The notes below the pieces were generated by a model, which saw nothing but the letters and a program-made list of their open reading frames with translations, did no database searches and was not told where the DNA came from. 18,754 nucleotides of DNA from JBOHCT01 sp050699055 (lineage in GTDB: Bacteria > Actinomycetota > Actinomycetes > Streptosporangiales > JBOHCT01). Below, piece after piece: positions 7,120 through 14,496 of the stretch. The translations under genes and the position numbers were made by a program. The number at the start of each line of letters is the position of its first letter. Position 1 is the first letter of the stretch. The DNA is taken from assembly GCA_050699055.1 (NCBI GenBank), contig JBOHCT010000072.1, positions 1-18,754 of the forward strand, given 5' to 3'.

Positions 7120-8019
7120 TTGGCGCGCCGCTCACGCTTCGCCTCGGACCGTGGTCTCACCGTCCGGATGGGGGCGGTGATGTTCCTACTCGGGCTCGTC
7201 TACGTCGGTTTCATCGGCGCTCTCGTGGCCCGTGGCGCGGTCTGGTGGGCCGTCCTGATCATCGCCCTCTGCGTCTTCGCCATCCAGTACTTCTTCTCTG
7301 ACCGCCTCGCGTTGGTCGTTTTGCACGGGCGGGTGGTCGAGCCGGAGGACGCGCCTGAGCTGCACAGCGTCGTCGACCGCCTGTGCGCGCTCTCCGACAT
7401 GCCCAAACCATCTGTCGCGATCGCGGAAACCGACATCCCCAACGCGTTCGCGACCGGGCGGGGCGCCGACCGCGCCGTGCTGTGCGTCACGCGGGGACTG
7501 ATGCGCCGACTCGAGGTGGCCGAGCTCGAGGGGGTCATCGCCCACGAGCTCTCCCACGTCGCGCACCGGGACGTCGCCGTGATGACAGTGGCGTCCTTCA
7601 TCGGCATCCTGGCCGGCATCGCGATGCGGTTCGGCCTGATCGCGGGACGGCGCGGCGGCGGCAACCAGGGCGCGGCCATGACGTTCGGTCTCGTGACGCT
7701 CGCGAGTGTGGTCGCGTACGCCCTGAGCTTCCTGCTCATCCGCACCCTGTCCCGCTACCGCGAGATGGCCGCCGACCGTGCGGGCGCTCTGCTGACCGGC
7801 CGGCCCTCGTCCCTGGCGAGCGCGCTCACCAAGCTGTCCGGTCAGATGGCCCGCATCCCGACACGTGACCTGCGCCGAGCGGAGCCGTTCAACGCCTTCT
7901 TCGTCGTGCCCATGTTCGGCAAGGGCTTCAGCCTGTCGACGCTGTTCTCGACCCACCCGTCCCTCGACCAGCGGCTCGGCCAGCTCGCGCGGATCTCCGC
8001 CGACCTGGGCCGCGCCTGA
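7120..8019 (+). CDS. htpX: HtpX-like membrane zinc metalloprotease (M48)
   Basis: HtpX proteases degrade damaged or misassembled membrane proteins. The 299-aa product has two N-terminal membrane segments (about 17-37 and 41-58), then the M48 catalytic domain with the zinc motif HELSH (His142, Glu143, His146) and the third ligand Glu215 in REMAADRAG. Two more hydrophobic segments lie between them (about 153-175 and 186-207). The C-terminal THPSLDQRLGQL is the usual substrate-groove end. The start is TTG at 7120, supported by AGGGGGG 7 bases upstream and the family-typical MARRSRF opening. Placed between pspAA and pspAB, with 31- and 34-bp gaps, it probably serves as the proteolytic arm of the envelope-stress cassette. 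Confidence 0.94.
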   Translation: MARRSRFASDRGLTVRMGAVMFLLGLVYVGFIGALVARGAVWWAVLIIALCVFAIQYFFSDRLALVVLHGRVVEPEDAPELHSVVDRLCALSDMPKPSVAIAETDIPNAFATGRGADRAVLCVTRGLMRRLEVAELEGVIAHELSHVAHRDVAVMTVASFIGILAGIAMRFGLIAGRRGGGNQGAAMTFGLVTLASVVAYALSFLLIRTLSRYREMAADRAGALLTGRPSSLASALTKLSGQMARIPTRDLRRAEPFNAFFVVPMFGKGFSLSTLFSTHPSLDQRLGQLARISADLGRA

Positions 8020-8053
8020 TGGCTGTCTGAGCGTTCCACGGGAGTGAGGCGAC

Positions 8054-8620
8054 GTGGGCTTCCTCGACGTGCTCTTCGGCCGGTCGAAGCCGATCGAGCC
8101 CAACCTCGACCGGCTCTTCGGTGTCCCCTCCGCGGCGGTGACGCTCGAGGCCGCGCTGGGTCTCGCCCCCACGGGGACGGCGTCCGTCTGCGTCAGGGCG
8201 GCCGAGGGCAAGGCGTTCGCGGACGTCGAGCGGGAGGTACGTGCGCTGCTCGGCACCGACGGGCCGCCGGTCGAGCAGGTGACCGACGCCTACGACTACA
8301 CCTGGCTGGTCGTGCGCCGCGATCCAGGGGACCTCGCGGGCCTTGTCGGCGACGTCCACACGGTCAATGTCTCACTGCAGGACGCGGGCTTCGGCCCGTT
8401 CCTGCTGTGTACTCTCATCGGCTTCGCCGACGGCTCGGACGGCCGCCTGGGCCTCGTCTACCTGTACAAGCGGGGCACGTTCTACCCCTTCGTCCCGTTG
8501 GGCGGCCAGCGCCGCGACAACGCCGGCGAACTCGAGATCCGGGGCCATCTCGAGGGGGAGCTGCCCGTCGAGTCCGATCTGCGCCGATGGTTCGCGGTCT
8601 GGGGCGCCCCCGGCCTTTGA
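8054..8620 (+). CDS. pspAB: PspA-associated protein PspAB
   Basis: The 188-aa product matches PspAB. It begins GFLDVLFGRSKPIEPNLDRLF, continues with SAAVTLEAALGL, and has a central FVPLGGQRRDNAGELEIRG-like segment before the closing LPVESDLRRWFAVWG. No membrane span, signal peptide or known catalytic motif is visible, so it is probably cytosolic. The start is the GTG at 8054, with GGGAG about 9 bases upstream. It follows htpX by 34 bp and ends the cassette. Linkage to pspA and htpX is recurrent in actinobacteria, but I know no biochemical role for it; an adaptor linking PspA to the protease is a guess. Confidence 0.88.
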   Translation: MGFLDVLFGRSKPIEPNLDRLFGVPSAAVTLEAALGLAPTGTASVCVRAAEGKAFADVEREVRALLGTDGPPVEQVTDAYDYTWLVVRRDPGDLAGLVGDVHTVNVSLQDAGFGPFLLCTLIGFADGSDGRLGLVYLYKRGTFYPFVPLGGQRRDNAGELEIRGHLEGELPVESDLRRWFAVWGAPGL

Positions 8621-8646
8621 CCGCGTCATCCTCGCCTCGCTCTCAC

Positions 8647-8732
8647 GATCACCGGGACCGTAGTAGGGATAATCACCGGGGCGAGGGAGTCCGAGACCTC
8701 CAGACCGGATTGGCCTGACGTTCCCGGTGATC
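8647..8732. repeat. Three ATCACCGGG-type repeats upstream of glycerate kinase
   Basis: GATCACCGGGA at 8647-8657 is matched exactly in inverted orientation by TCCCGGTGATC at 8722-8732, and a third ATCACCGGG lies at 8672-8680. The array occupies most of the 143-bp gap between pspAB and the glycerate kinase gene. It could be a cluster of operator half-sites or a long-loop hairpin. Confidence 0.45.
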
Positions 8733-8763
8733 TTCCCAAGACCGGCGCGGGATACTGGTCACC

Positions 8764-9864
8764 ATGCGCGTGCTGGTCGCTCCCGACAAGTTCGCGGGTA
8801 CGCTCACGGCGCTCGCCGCGGCGGAGGCGATCGCGGCGGGGTGGCATGACGCCGCGCCCGACGACGCCCTGGACGTCGTACCAATGGCGGACGGCGGCCC
8901 CGGCTTCGTCGACGTCCTGCGGATGAGCCTGAGCGGCACCACGCTCGAGACCTCGGTCGCGGGCCCGTTGGGCGAGCCCGCGCGAGCGGCGATTCTGCGC
9001 AGCGGCGCCGACGCCTTCCTGGAGACCGCGCAGTCGTGCGGGCTTCATCTTGTACCGGCGGACCGCCGCGATCCCATGATCACTACGACGTACGGCGTGG
9101 GGCAGCTGCTCGCCACCGCCATCGAGGACGGCGCTCGCGGACTGATGCTGGGGCTCGGTGGGAGCGCGACCAACGACGGGGGAGCGGGGATGCTGGCCGC
9201 GCTCGGGGCGTCCCCGCGCGACGGACTGCGTCGGGGCGGGGCGGCGCTCCATCAGCTCTCCGACGTCGACCTCCGCACGGCAAGGGAGAGGGTCGCCGGA
9301 TGCGAGATCGCCATTGCCTCGGACGTCGACAACCCTCTCCTCGGTGACTACGGGGCCAGCGCCGTGTTCGGCCCGCAGAAGGGCGCGGGCCGAGCCGAGG
9401 TGGCCGCCTTGGAGTCGGCGCTGGCGCGCTTCGCCGAGCTCGCGGGGAGGCCGGAGGCGGACATGGCGGGTGCCGGTGCCGCGGGAGGCCTGGGCTACGG
9501 ACTCTTCCTGCTGGGCGCTCGTCGCGTTTCGGGGATCGACGCGGTACTCGACGCGGTGGGTCTCGCGGAACGCGTGTCCCGCGCCGATCTCGTGATCACC
9601 GGGGAGGGGTCATTCGACTCCCAGTCCCTGCGTGGGAAGGTCGTGAGCGGCGTCGCCCGGGCTGCCCGCGCACGGGGGGTAGCATGCCTGGTGCTGGCCG
9701 GGCAGGTCGTGGTCGACCAGCCAGAGGCGGCGGCGGCCGGTGTCGAGGCCGCCTACGCCATGGCCGAACACGTCGGCTCGACCGAGGCCGCGCTTGCTCG
9801 CCCCGCGGAGGTACTTCGTTCGCTCGCGGCCCGCACGGCGCGTGGGTGGACGAATCGTGGGTAG
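8764..9864 (+). CDS. glxK: Glycerate kinase
   Basis: Glycerate kinase phosphorylates D-glycerate with ATP, feeding it into central metabolism. The 366-aa product is full length for the family. It opens MRVLVAPDKFAGTLTALAA and has MADGGPGFVDVL (42-53). It then has the glycine-rich LGLGGSATNDGGAGML, a central SDVDNPLLGDYGASAVFGPQKGA-like block (positions roughly 180-202), AAGGLGYGL, and the late ITGEGSFDSQSLRGKV. The ATG at 8764 has no clear ribosome binding site; GATACT at 8751-8756 lies 7 bases upstream, so the message may be leaderless. I cannot tell whether the product is 2- or 3-phosphoglycerate. A glycerate-kinase-like gene near erpA and adoK is also found in mycobacteria. Confidence 0.93.
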   Translation: MRVLVAPDKFAGTLTALAAAEAIAAGWHDAAPDDALDVVPMADGGPGFVDVLRMSLSGTTLETSVAGPLGEPARAAILRSGADAFLETAQSCGLHLVPADRRDPMITTTYGVGQLLATAIEDGARGLMLGLGGSATNDGGAGMLAALGASPRDGLRRGGAALHQLSDVDLRTARERVAGCEIAIASDVDNPLLGDYGASAVFGPQKGAGRAEVAALESALARFAELAGRPEADMAGAGAAGGLGYGLFLLGARRVSGIDAVLDAVGLAERVSRADLVITGEGSFDSQSLRGKVVSGVARAARARGVACLVLAGQVVVDQPEAAAAGVEAAYAMAEHVGSTEAALARPAEVLRSLAARTARGWTNRG

Positions 9865-9958
9865 GGTGTGCGAGCATGGGAGCGGCGTCCCCGGGAATGC
9901 TCGGGGGCGGTCCGCCCGTTGAGGAATGCGAGAAGCTCATCTCCAGGGAGCGAGCACT

Positions 9959-10309
9959 ATGACGGTCCAAGGCGAGACCATCCAGGAAGGCGTTGTCCTT
10001 ACCGGCGCGGCCTCCGGCAAGATGAGGAGTCTCCTCGAGCAGGAGGGGCGTACCGACCTTCAGCTCCGCATCGCTGTCCAACCCGGTGGCTGCTCAGGCC
10101 TGCGCTACCAGCTGTTCTTTGACGAGCGTTCGATCGAGGGCGATGTCGTCCGCGACTTCAGCGGCGTCAACGTCGTCGTCGACCGGATGAGCGCCCCGTA
10201 CCTCTTGGGCGCCACGATCGACTTCGTCGACTCCATCGAGCGACAGGGCTTCGTGATCGACAACCCCAATGCCACAGGGTCCTGCGCGTGCGGTGACTCG
10301 TTCCACTGA
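9959..10309 (+). CDS. erpA: Iron-sulfur cluster insertion protein ErpA (A-type carrier)
   Basis: A-type carriers hold and deliver Fe-S clusters to apoproteins. The 116-aa product has the three conserved cysteines of the HesB/IscA/ErpA fold: Cys45 in PGGCSGLRYQL, and Cys109 and Cys111 in GSCACGDSF. The signature FVIDNPNATGSCACG is intact. The start is the ATG at 9959, with AGGGAG 8 bases upstream. Downstream is a strong hairpin terminator. Respiratory bc complexes and many dehydrogenases need Fe-S clusters, so the location among respiratory genes is sensible. Whether it is ErpA-like or IscA-like in client range cannot be decided from sequence. Confidence 0.95.
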   Translation: MTVQGETIQEGVVLTGAASGKMRSLLEQEGRTDLQLRIAVQPGGCSGLRYQLFFDERSIEGDVVRDFSGVNVVVDRMSAPYLLGATIDFVDSIERQGFVIDNPNATGSCACGDSFH

Positions 10310-10323
10310 GGTTCACGAAGACC

Positions 10324-10350
10324 GGGGAGGCCACCATTGGTGGCCTCCCC
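10324..10350 (+). terminator. Intrinsic terminator hairpin after erpA
   Basis: GGGGAGGCCACC (10324-10335) pairs perfectly with GGTGGCCTCCCC (10339-10350) across a 3-base ATT loop. It lies 15 bases after the erpA stop. There is no clear U-tract (TTCGCATG follows), which is common for high-GC actinobacterial terminators. Confidence 0.85.
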
Positions 10351-10429
10351 TTCGCATGTGACGGACACGGCCGACGGCCCGACCCCGACGGATCGCACGC
10401 GGACTGGACTCGGGGTGGGAGTGCGCCTG

Positions 10430-10435
10430 TAGGCT
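10430..10435 (+). promoter_or_regulatory. Candidate -10 element of a leaderless adoK promoter
   Basis: TAGGCT (10430-10435) lies 7 bases before the adoK GTG, and no Shine-Dalgarno sequence is present. This spacing would start transcription at or next to the GTG. A TGGACT at 10405-10410 is a poor -35 match at a long 19-base spacing. The terminator just upstream supports an independent promoter here. Confidence 0.4.
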
Positions 10436-10442
10436 CAGGCGA

Positions 10443-11417
10443 GTGCATATCGCTGTTACCGGATCCATAGCCACCGACCATCTGATGACGTTCCCCGGCC
10501 GGTTCGCCGAGCAGATCGTGCCCGAGCGGGTCGAGCGGGTCTCCCTCTCGTTCCTGGTCGACGCCCTCGAGGTACGGCGTGGGGGTGTCGCGGCCAACAT
10601 CAGCTTCGGTATGGGCTGCCTTGGGCTGCGCCCGATCCTCGTGGGGGCCGTCGGCCCAGATTTCGAGGACTACCGTTCCTGGCTCGACCGGCATGGGGTG
10701 GACACGACAGCGGTCCATGTGTCGGACGTCCATAAGACAGCCCGGTTCCTGTGTACGACAGACAACGACCATAACCAGATCGCGTCGTTCTACGCGGGAG
10801 CGATGGCGGAGGCGCGGGAGATCGAGCTCGCCCCCATAGTCGAGCGCGCCGGGGGCCTGGACCTGATCGTCATCAGCCCCAACGACCCCGAGGCGATGCT
10901 GCGCCACACGGCGGAGTGCCGCGAGCGCGGCTACCGCTTTGCGGCCGACCCCTCACAGCAGCTCGCCCGCATGGAGGGCGACGACATCCGGGTGCTCATC
11001 GACGGCGCCGGCTACCTTTTCACGAACGAGTACGAGAAGGCGCTGACGGAGCAGAAGACCGGTTGGCCGTCCGACGAGATCCTGGCGCGCGTCGGGGCAC
11101 GGGTCACGACGCACGGTCCGGACGGGATCAGCGTCGACCGCCGCGGAGAGCCGAGCATTCACGTGCCCTCGGTCGAGCCGGAGTGCCTGGCCGACCCGAC
11201 TGGGGTCGGTGACGCCTTCCGTTCCGGGTTCCTCTCCGGTGTCGCCTGGGGTCTCGACCTGGAGCGCTGCGCGCAGATCGGCGCTCTGGTCGCGACGTAC
11301 GCTCTCGAGACCGTCGGCACCCAGGAGTACGCGCTTCTCCGCGAGGACGTCCTCGAGCGTCTCAAGAAGGCCTACGGTGAGGACGCCGCTGGAGAGGTCG
11401 CCCCGCACCTTCGCTGA
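10443..11417 (+). CDS. adoK: Adenosine kinase, PfkB family
   Basis: This 324-aa PfkB-family kinase closely resembles the mycobacterial adenosine kinase Rv2202c as I remember it, including the opening VTGSIATDHLMTFPGRF and the SLSFLVD segment. It converts adenosine to AMP in purine salvage. The N-terminal substrate region RRGGVAANISFGMG (45-58) and the C-terminal PfkB signature DPTGVGDAFRSGF (251-263, catalytic Asp257) are intact. ADPSQQLA and LFTNEYE fit the family core. It lacks a Shine-Dalgarno sequence before the GTG at 10443 and is likely leaderless. Other PfkB sugar kinases are an alternative, but the similarity to AdoK along the whole length and the position upstream of ctaC favour adenosine kinase. 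Confidence 0.9.
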   Translation: MHIAVTGSIATDHLMTFPGRFAEQIVPERVERVSLSFLVDALEVRRGGVAANISFGMGCLGLRPILVGAVGPDFEDYRSWLDRHGVDTTAVHVSDVHKTARFLCTTDNDHNQIASFYAGAMAEAREIELAPIVERAGGLDLIVISPNDPEAMLRHTAECRERGYRFAADPSQQLARMEGDDIRVLIDGAGYLFTNEYEKALTEQKTGWPSDEILARVGARVTTHGPDGISVDRRGEPSIHVPSVEPECLADPTGVGDAFRSGFLSGVAWGLDLERCAQIGALVATYALETVGTQEYALLREDVLERLKKAYGEDAAGEVAPHLR

Positions 11418-11462
11418 CGTCCCCACCCCGCCTCACGCCAATCGAATGTGTCATCCCGCACA

Positions 11463-11603
11463 CTAGTGTCCTGCGCCAGAAATCTTGGCGACATATTTAG
11501 CGAGTGAGTCCAGGATCTCTTCAGCGGTCTTGGTCCACACGAACGGTCGTGGGTTGTCGTTCCAGTTTTCGATCCAGGTACGGATGTCGGCTTCCAGCGC
11601 CTG
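11463..11603 (-). pseudogene. IS630 transposase C-terminal fragment
   Basis: Read on the minus strand from 11603, this gives 46 codons and a stop: QALEADIRTWIENWNDN, then PRPFVWTKTAEEILDSLAKY and a short tail ending GAGH. WN-NPRPFVWTKTA-EIL is the highly conserved C-terminal end of IS630-family transposases. The TAG stop lies inside the CTAGTGTC element end. There is no start codon or upstream coding part in the same orientation, so it is a non-functional remnant. Confidence 0.85.
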
Positions 11604-11674
11604 TCAACCAGGTAGAACGATGGTTCGGGTTCCTCACCGACCAGATGATCCGCCGCGGAGTCCACAAGAGCGTG
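11603..11674 (+). pseudogene. IS630 transposase internal fragment, inverted
   Basis: Read on the plus strand, these 24 codons give VNQVERWFGFLTDQM followed by IRRGVHKSV, a conserved IS630 transposase segment carrying the late catalytic-domain motif NQVERWF. In an intact transposase this peptide directly precedes the QALEADIRTW of the neighbouring minus-strand fragment. Here the two are head to head on opposite strands, meeting at about 11603. After 11674 the family similarity stops. Confidence 0.82.
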
Positions 11675-11995
11675 GTCAGTCGACGCAGGCCCACTGCACC
11701 TCCTTCCTCCGCCTTGCGATCCATCCGCCTGGATCACCGCCATGTCAACGGACCTCCCTAACGAGACACTAGGCCACGACGGTGGCTCGTTCAGTCATCG
11801 AGTACAGCCCGCGCGGCTCGAAGCAGCCGACGGATGGAGCCGGTCAGCGGCCTTCAGTAGTCCCACACCCGCCGTCCCCTCCTGAACTGGGGATCCCCCC
11901 GAGGCCGGCGAGAGGCGGCGCGGTAATCTCGTCCGAGACGACGCACAGGCAGCAGTTCGCCCGTCACGCGGGCGCCATCGTGGGGAAGGCGGCAG

Positions 11996-12787
11996 GTGAG
12001 TTCGACCCACTCCGAGGTACGAACACGGCGGTGGAAGCCGCGGCGCCTGGCGTTCCAGGGCGTCGGCCTTGTAGTGCTGGCCGTGGCCGTGACCGGCTGC
12101 ACCAAAGGGGAGGTGCTGCGGCTGGGCATGCCCGAACCCATCACCACCCAAGCGGAGACGATCCTGTCGCTGTGGCAGGGCTCGTGGATCGCCGCGTTCT
12201 GCGTCGGCGCCCTCGTCTGGGGCCTGATCTTCTGGGCTTCGCTGTTTCACCGCAAGCGGTCGGACCAGCTGCCGCCTCAGGTGCGCTACAACCTGCCCAT
12301 CGAAGTCCTCTACATGGTCGTCCCGTTCATCATGGTGCTCGTCCTGTTCTATTTCTCCGTCAAGGACGAGTCCGAGATCAACCACCTGTCGAAGAACCCC
12401 GACGTCGTCGTCAACGTCGTGGGCTTCCAGTGGAGCTGGGAGTTCAACTATCCGCAACGCGACGTCACCGTCGTGGGCCACACGGGAGGGAAGCCGACGC
12501 TGGTCATCCCGGCCCACAGGACCGTGCGGTTCAACCTCACCTCGGCTGATGTCATCCACAGCTTCTGGGTGCCGGCGTTCTTGTTTCACCGTGACGTCAA
12601 CCCGGGCCATCCCAACCACTTCGAGGTCACGCCCACCCGTGAGGGCACGTTCGCCGGTAAGTGTGCCGAGTTGTGCGGGGCCTACCACGACCGCATGCTC
12701 TTCCGCGTGAGGGTCGTGAGCCCGCAGGAGTTCCAGGCCTTCATCGCCAGCCACCACAAGAAGTCCCTCGCCGGGGGTACGAAGTGA
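11996..12787 (+). CDS. ctaC: Cytochrome c oxidase subunit II
   Basis: Subunit II accepts electrons from the bc complex's cytochrome c and passes them through its CuA centre to subunit I. The 263-aa precursor has a lipoprotein-type signal ending VTGC (Cys35), two membrane segments (about 57-80 and 96-120), and an extracytoplasmic cupredoxin domain. CuA ligands are visible: His188 in VIHSFWVPAF, and Cys223, Glu225, Cys227, His231 and Met234 in CAELCGAYHDRM. VGFQWSWEFNYP is the conserved aromatic electron-entry region. The start is the GTG at 11996, with GGGGAAGG upstream. Its TGA overlaps the GTG of ctaD. The 224-bp leader separates it from the IS remnant. Confidence 0.96.
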   Translation: MSSTHSEVRTRRWKPRRLAFQGVGLVVLAVAVTGCTKGEVLRLGMPEPITTQAETILSLWQGSWIAAFCVGALVWGLIFWASLFHRKRSDQLPPQVRYNLPIEVLYMVVPFIMVLVLFYFSVKDESEINHLSKNPDVVVNVVGFQWSWEFNYPQRDVTVVGHTGGKPTLVIPAHRTVRFNLTSADVIHSFWVPAFLFHRDVNPGHPNHFEVTPTREGTFAGKCAELCGAYHDRMLFRVRVVSPQEFQAFIASHHKKSLAGGTK

Positions 12788-14490
12788 CCACCACGACCTC
12801 CACCGCGGCTCAGACGTCGACGATCCCGTCGTACCCGAAGGGGTCGAAGCTCTCGTCGTGGGCGTCGTCGACGGACCACAAGGTCATCGGGTACATGTAC
12901 CTGATCACCTCGTTCGGTTTCTTCATGGCCGCGGGCCTGATGGCGCTGACGATGCGGTCGGAGCTGGCCCGGCCGAACCTGCAGTTCCTGTCCGGTGATC
13001 AGTACAACCAGCTGTTCACGATGCACGGCGCGATCATGCTGCTGCTGTTCGCGACCCCGACGTTCCTCGGGTTCACGAACGTGATCATGCCGCTGCAGAT
13101 CGGGGCGCCGGACCTGGCGTTCCCGCGGATGAACCTGATGGGTTACTACCTGTTCCTGTTCGGCGGGATCATGTTCCTGTCCGGGTTCATCATGCCCGGC
13201 GGGGCGGCGAGCTTCGGATGGTACGCCTACGCGCCGCTGTCGGGGCCTGCTGGGTCGACGCCGGGCCTGGGCGGGGACGTGTTCATCATGGGCCTGGTGG
13301 TGTCGGGTCTGGGCACGATCCTGACCGCGGTCAACTTCATCACGACGATCTTCTGCATGCGCGCGCCCGGCATGACGATGTTCCGGATGCCGATCATGAC
13401 GTGGAACGCGCTGCTGACCTCGGTGCTGGTGCTGATCGCGTTTCCGGTGCTGACCGCGGCGCTGCTGGGCCTGGAGGCCGACCGCAAGCTCGGCGCGCAC
13501 ATCTTCGACCCCTCCGTCGGTGGATCGATCCTGTGGGAACACCTGTTCTGGTTCTTTGGCCATCCGGAGGTCTACATCGTGGCGTTGCCGTTCTTCGGCA
13601 TCATCACGGAGATCATCCCGGTGTTCTCCCGCAAGCCGCTGTTCGGCTACAAAGGCATGATCGCGGCGACGACCGCGATCGCGTGGCTGTCGGCGTCGGT
13701 GTGGGCGCACCACATGTTCACTACCGGCGCGGTGTTGGACCCGTTCTTCGCGCTCACGACGTACCTGATCGCGATCCCGACCGGCATCAAGTTCTTCAAC
13801 TGGGTCGGCACGATGTGGCGGGGCGCGATCACGTTCGAGACGCCGATGCTGTGGGCGGTCGGGTTCTTGACCACGTTCCTGTTCGGCGGGCTGACCGGCG
13901 TCATCCTCGCCTCACCGCCGCTGGACTTCCACGTGTCCGACTCCTACTTCGTGGTGGCTCATTTCCATTACGTGTTGTTCGGCACCGTGGTGTTCGCGAT
14001 GTTCGGCGGGTTCTACTTCTGGTGGCCGAAGTTCACCGGCAAGTTCCTCGACGAACGTCTCGGCAAGATCCACTTTTGGACGTTGTTCTTCGGCTTCCAC
14101 CTGACGTTCCTCGTCCAGCACTGGCTGGGGGTCGAGGGCATGCCGCGGCGGATCGCGGACTACTCGTTCGCCAACGGGTGGTCCACGCTGAACACGGTGT
14201 CGACGCTCGGGGCCTATCTGCTGGGCCTGTCCACCTTGCCGTTCCTGTACAACGTGTGGAAGACCCACAAGAGACCTCAACCGGAGCCGCTGCCCGACGA
14301 CCCGTGGGGCTTCGGCAACGGCCTGGAGTGGGCGACCTCCTGCCCCCCGCCGCGACACAACTTCACCTCCATCCCCCGCATCCGTTCCGAGCGCCCCGCC
14401 TTCGACCTGCACCACAGCGACGTCGCATTGACCGGGGCCGGCGGGGGAGGGCCGGGACGAGAACCGGCAGAGCCCGCGGAGAGGAGCTGA
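12784..14490 (+). CDS. ctaD: Cytochrome c oxidase subunit I (aa3 type)
   Basis: Subunit I reduces oxygen to water and pumps protons. The 568-aa product has about twelve membrane segments. Metal ligands are all present: His81 (heme a) in TMHGAIMLL; His260 in WFFGHPEVY with Glu262 (proton-channel glutamate) and Tyr264 (cross-linked tyrosine); His309-His310 (CuB) in WAHHMF; and His393 (heme a3) and His395 (heme a) in AHFHYVL. Glu262 places it in the A1 class of heme-copper oxidases. The soluble C-terminal tail after residue about 500 is Pro/Gly-rich. The GTG at 12784 overlaps the ctaC stop (GTGA), and ctaF follows 6 bp after the stop. Confidence 0.97.
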   Translation: MTTTTSTAAQTSTIPSYPKGSKLSSWASSTDHKVIGYMYLITSFGFFMAAGLMALTMRSELARPNLQFLSGDQYNQLFTMHGAIMLLLFATPTFLGFTNVIMPLQIGAPDLAFPRMNLMGYYLFLFGGIMFLSGFIMPGGAASFGWYAYAPLSGPAGSTPGLGGDVFIMGLVVSGLGTILTAVNFITTIFCMRAPGMTMFRMPIMTWNALLTSVLVLIAFPVLTAALLGLEADRKLGAHIFDPSVGGSILWEHLFWFFGHPEVYIVALPFFGIITEIIPVFSRKPLFGYKGMIAATTAIAWLSASVWAHHMFTTGAVLDPFFALTTYLIAIPTGIKFFNWVGTMWRGAITFETPMLWAVGFLTTFLFGGLTGVILASPPLDFHVSDSYFVVAHFHYVLFGTVVFAMFGGFYFWWPKFTGKFLDERLGKIHFWTLFFGFHLTFLVQHWLGVEGMPRRIADYSFANGWSTLNTVSTLGAYLLGLSTLPFLYNVWKTHKRPQPEPLPDDPWGFGNGLEWATSCPPPRHNFTSIPRIRSERPAFDLHHSDVALTGAGGGGPGREPAEPAERS

Positions 14491-14496
14491 CCTGCG

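Larger units (their letters stand above)
11463..11772. mobile_element. Decayed and rearranged IS630-family element
   Basis: The remnant is bounded by CTAGTGTC (11463-11470) and its inverse GACACTAG (11765-11772), each containing the TA that IS630/Tc1-mariner elements target and duplicate. Between them are two transposase fragments on opposite strands (see the two pseudogene entries), followed by about 90 bp (11675-11764) with no recognisable coding match. A full element would be roughly 1 kb, so most of the transposase, including the N-terminal DNA-binding part and most of the catalytic core, is gone. The terminal repeat identity beyond 8 bp is poor, so the right boundary is less certain than the left. 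Confidence 0.7.
11418..11995. other. Gene-free gap holding IS remnant and ctaC leader
   Basis: This 578-bp gap between adoK and ctaC contains no intact gene. Positions 11463-11772 are the IS630-family remnant described separately. Positions 11773-11995 are the probable ctaC leader; I see TAATCT (11924-11929) as a possible -10 without a good -35, and a GGGGATCCCC palindrome near 11888-11898. No RNA gene is evident. Confidence 0.6.

Noticed and set aside
7186..8256. Long minus-strand open frame over htpX and pspAB
   Set aside because: It is antisense to two genes with recognised motifs and has low-complexity Arg/Glu/Asp composition typical of shadow frames.
11675..11764. N-terminal remnant of the IS630 transposase
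   Set aside because: Translations on both strands show no IS630 N-terminal motif; I leave it as unassigned sequence inside the element remnant.
11888..11898. GGGGATCCCC palindrome before ctaC as an operator
   Set aside because: A single short palindrome in GC-rich DNA with no second copy nearby is not enough to call a site.
11782..12549. Plus-strand frame covering the ctaC leader and 5' half
   Set aside because: The overlapping ctaC frame has the lipobox, membrane segments and CuA ligands; this frame is Arg/Pro/Gly-rich noise.
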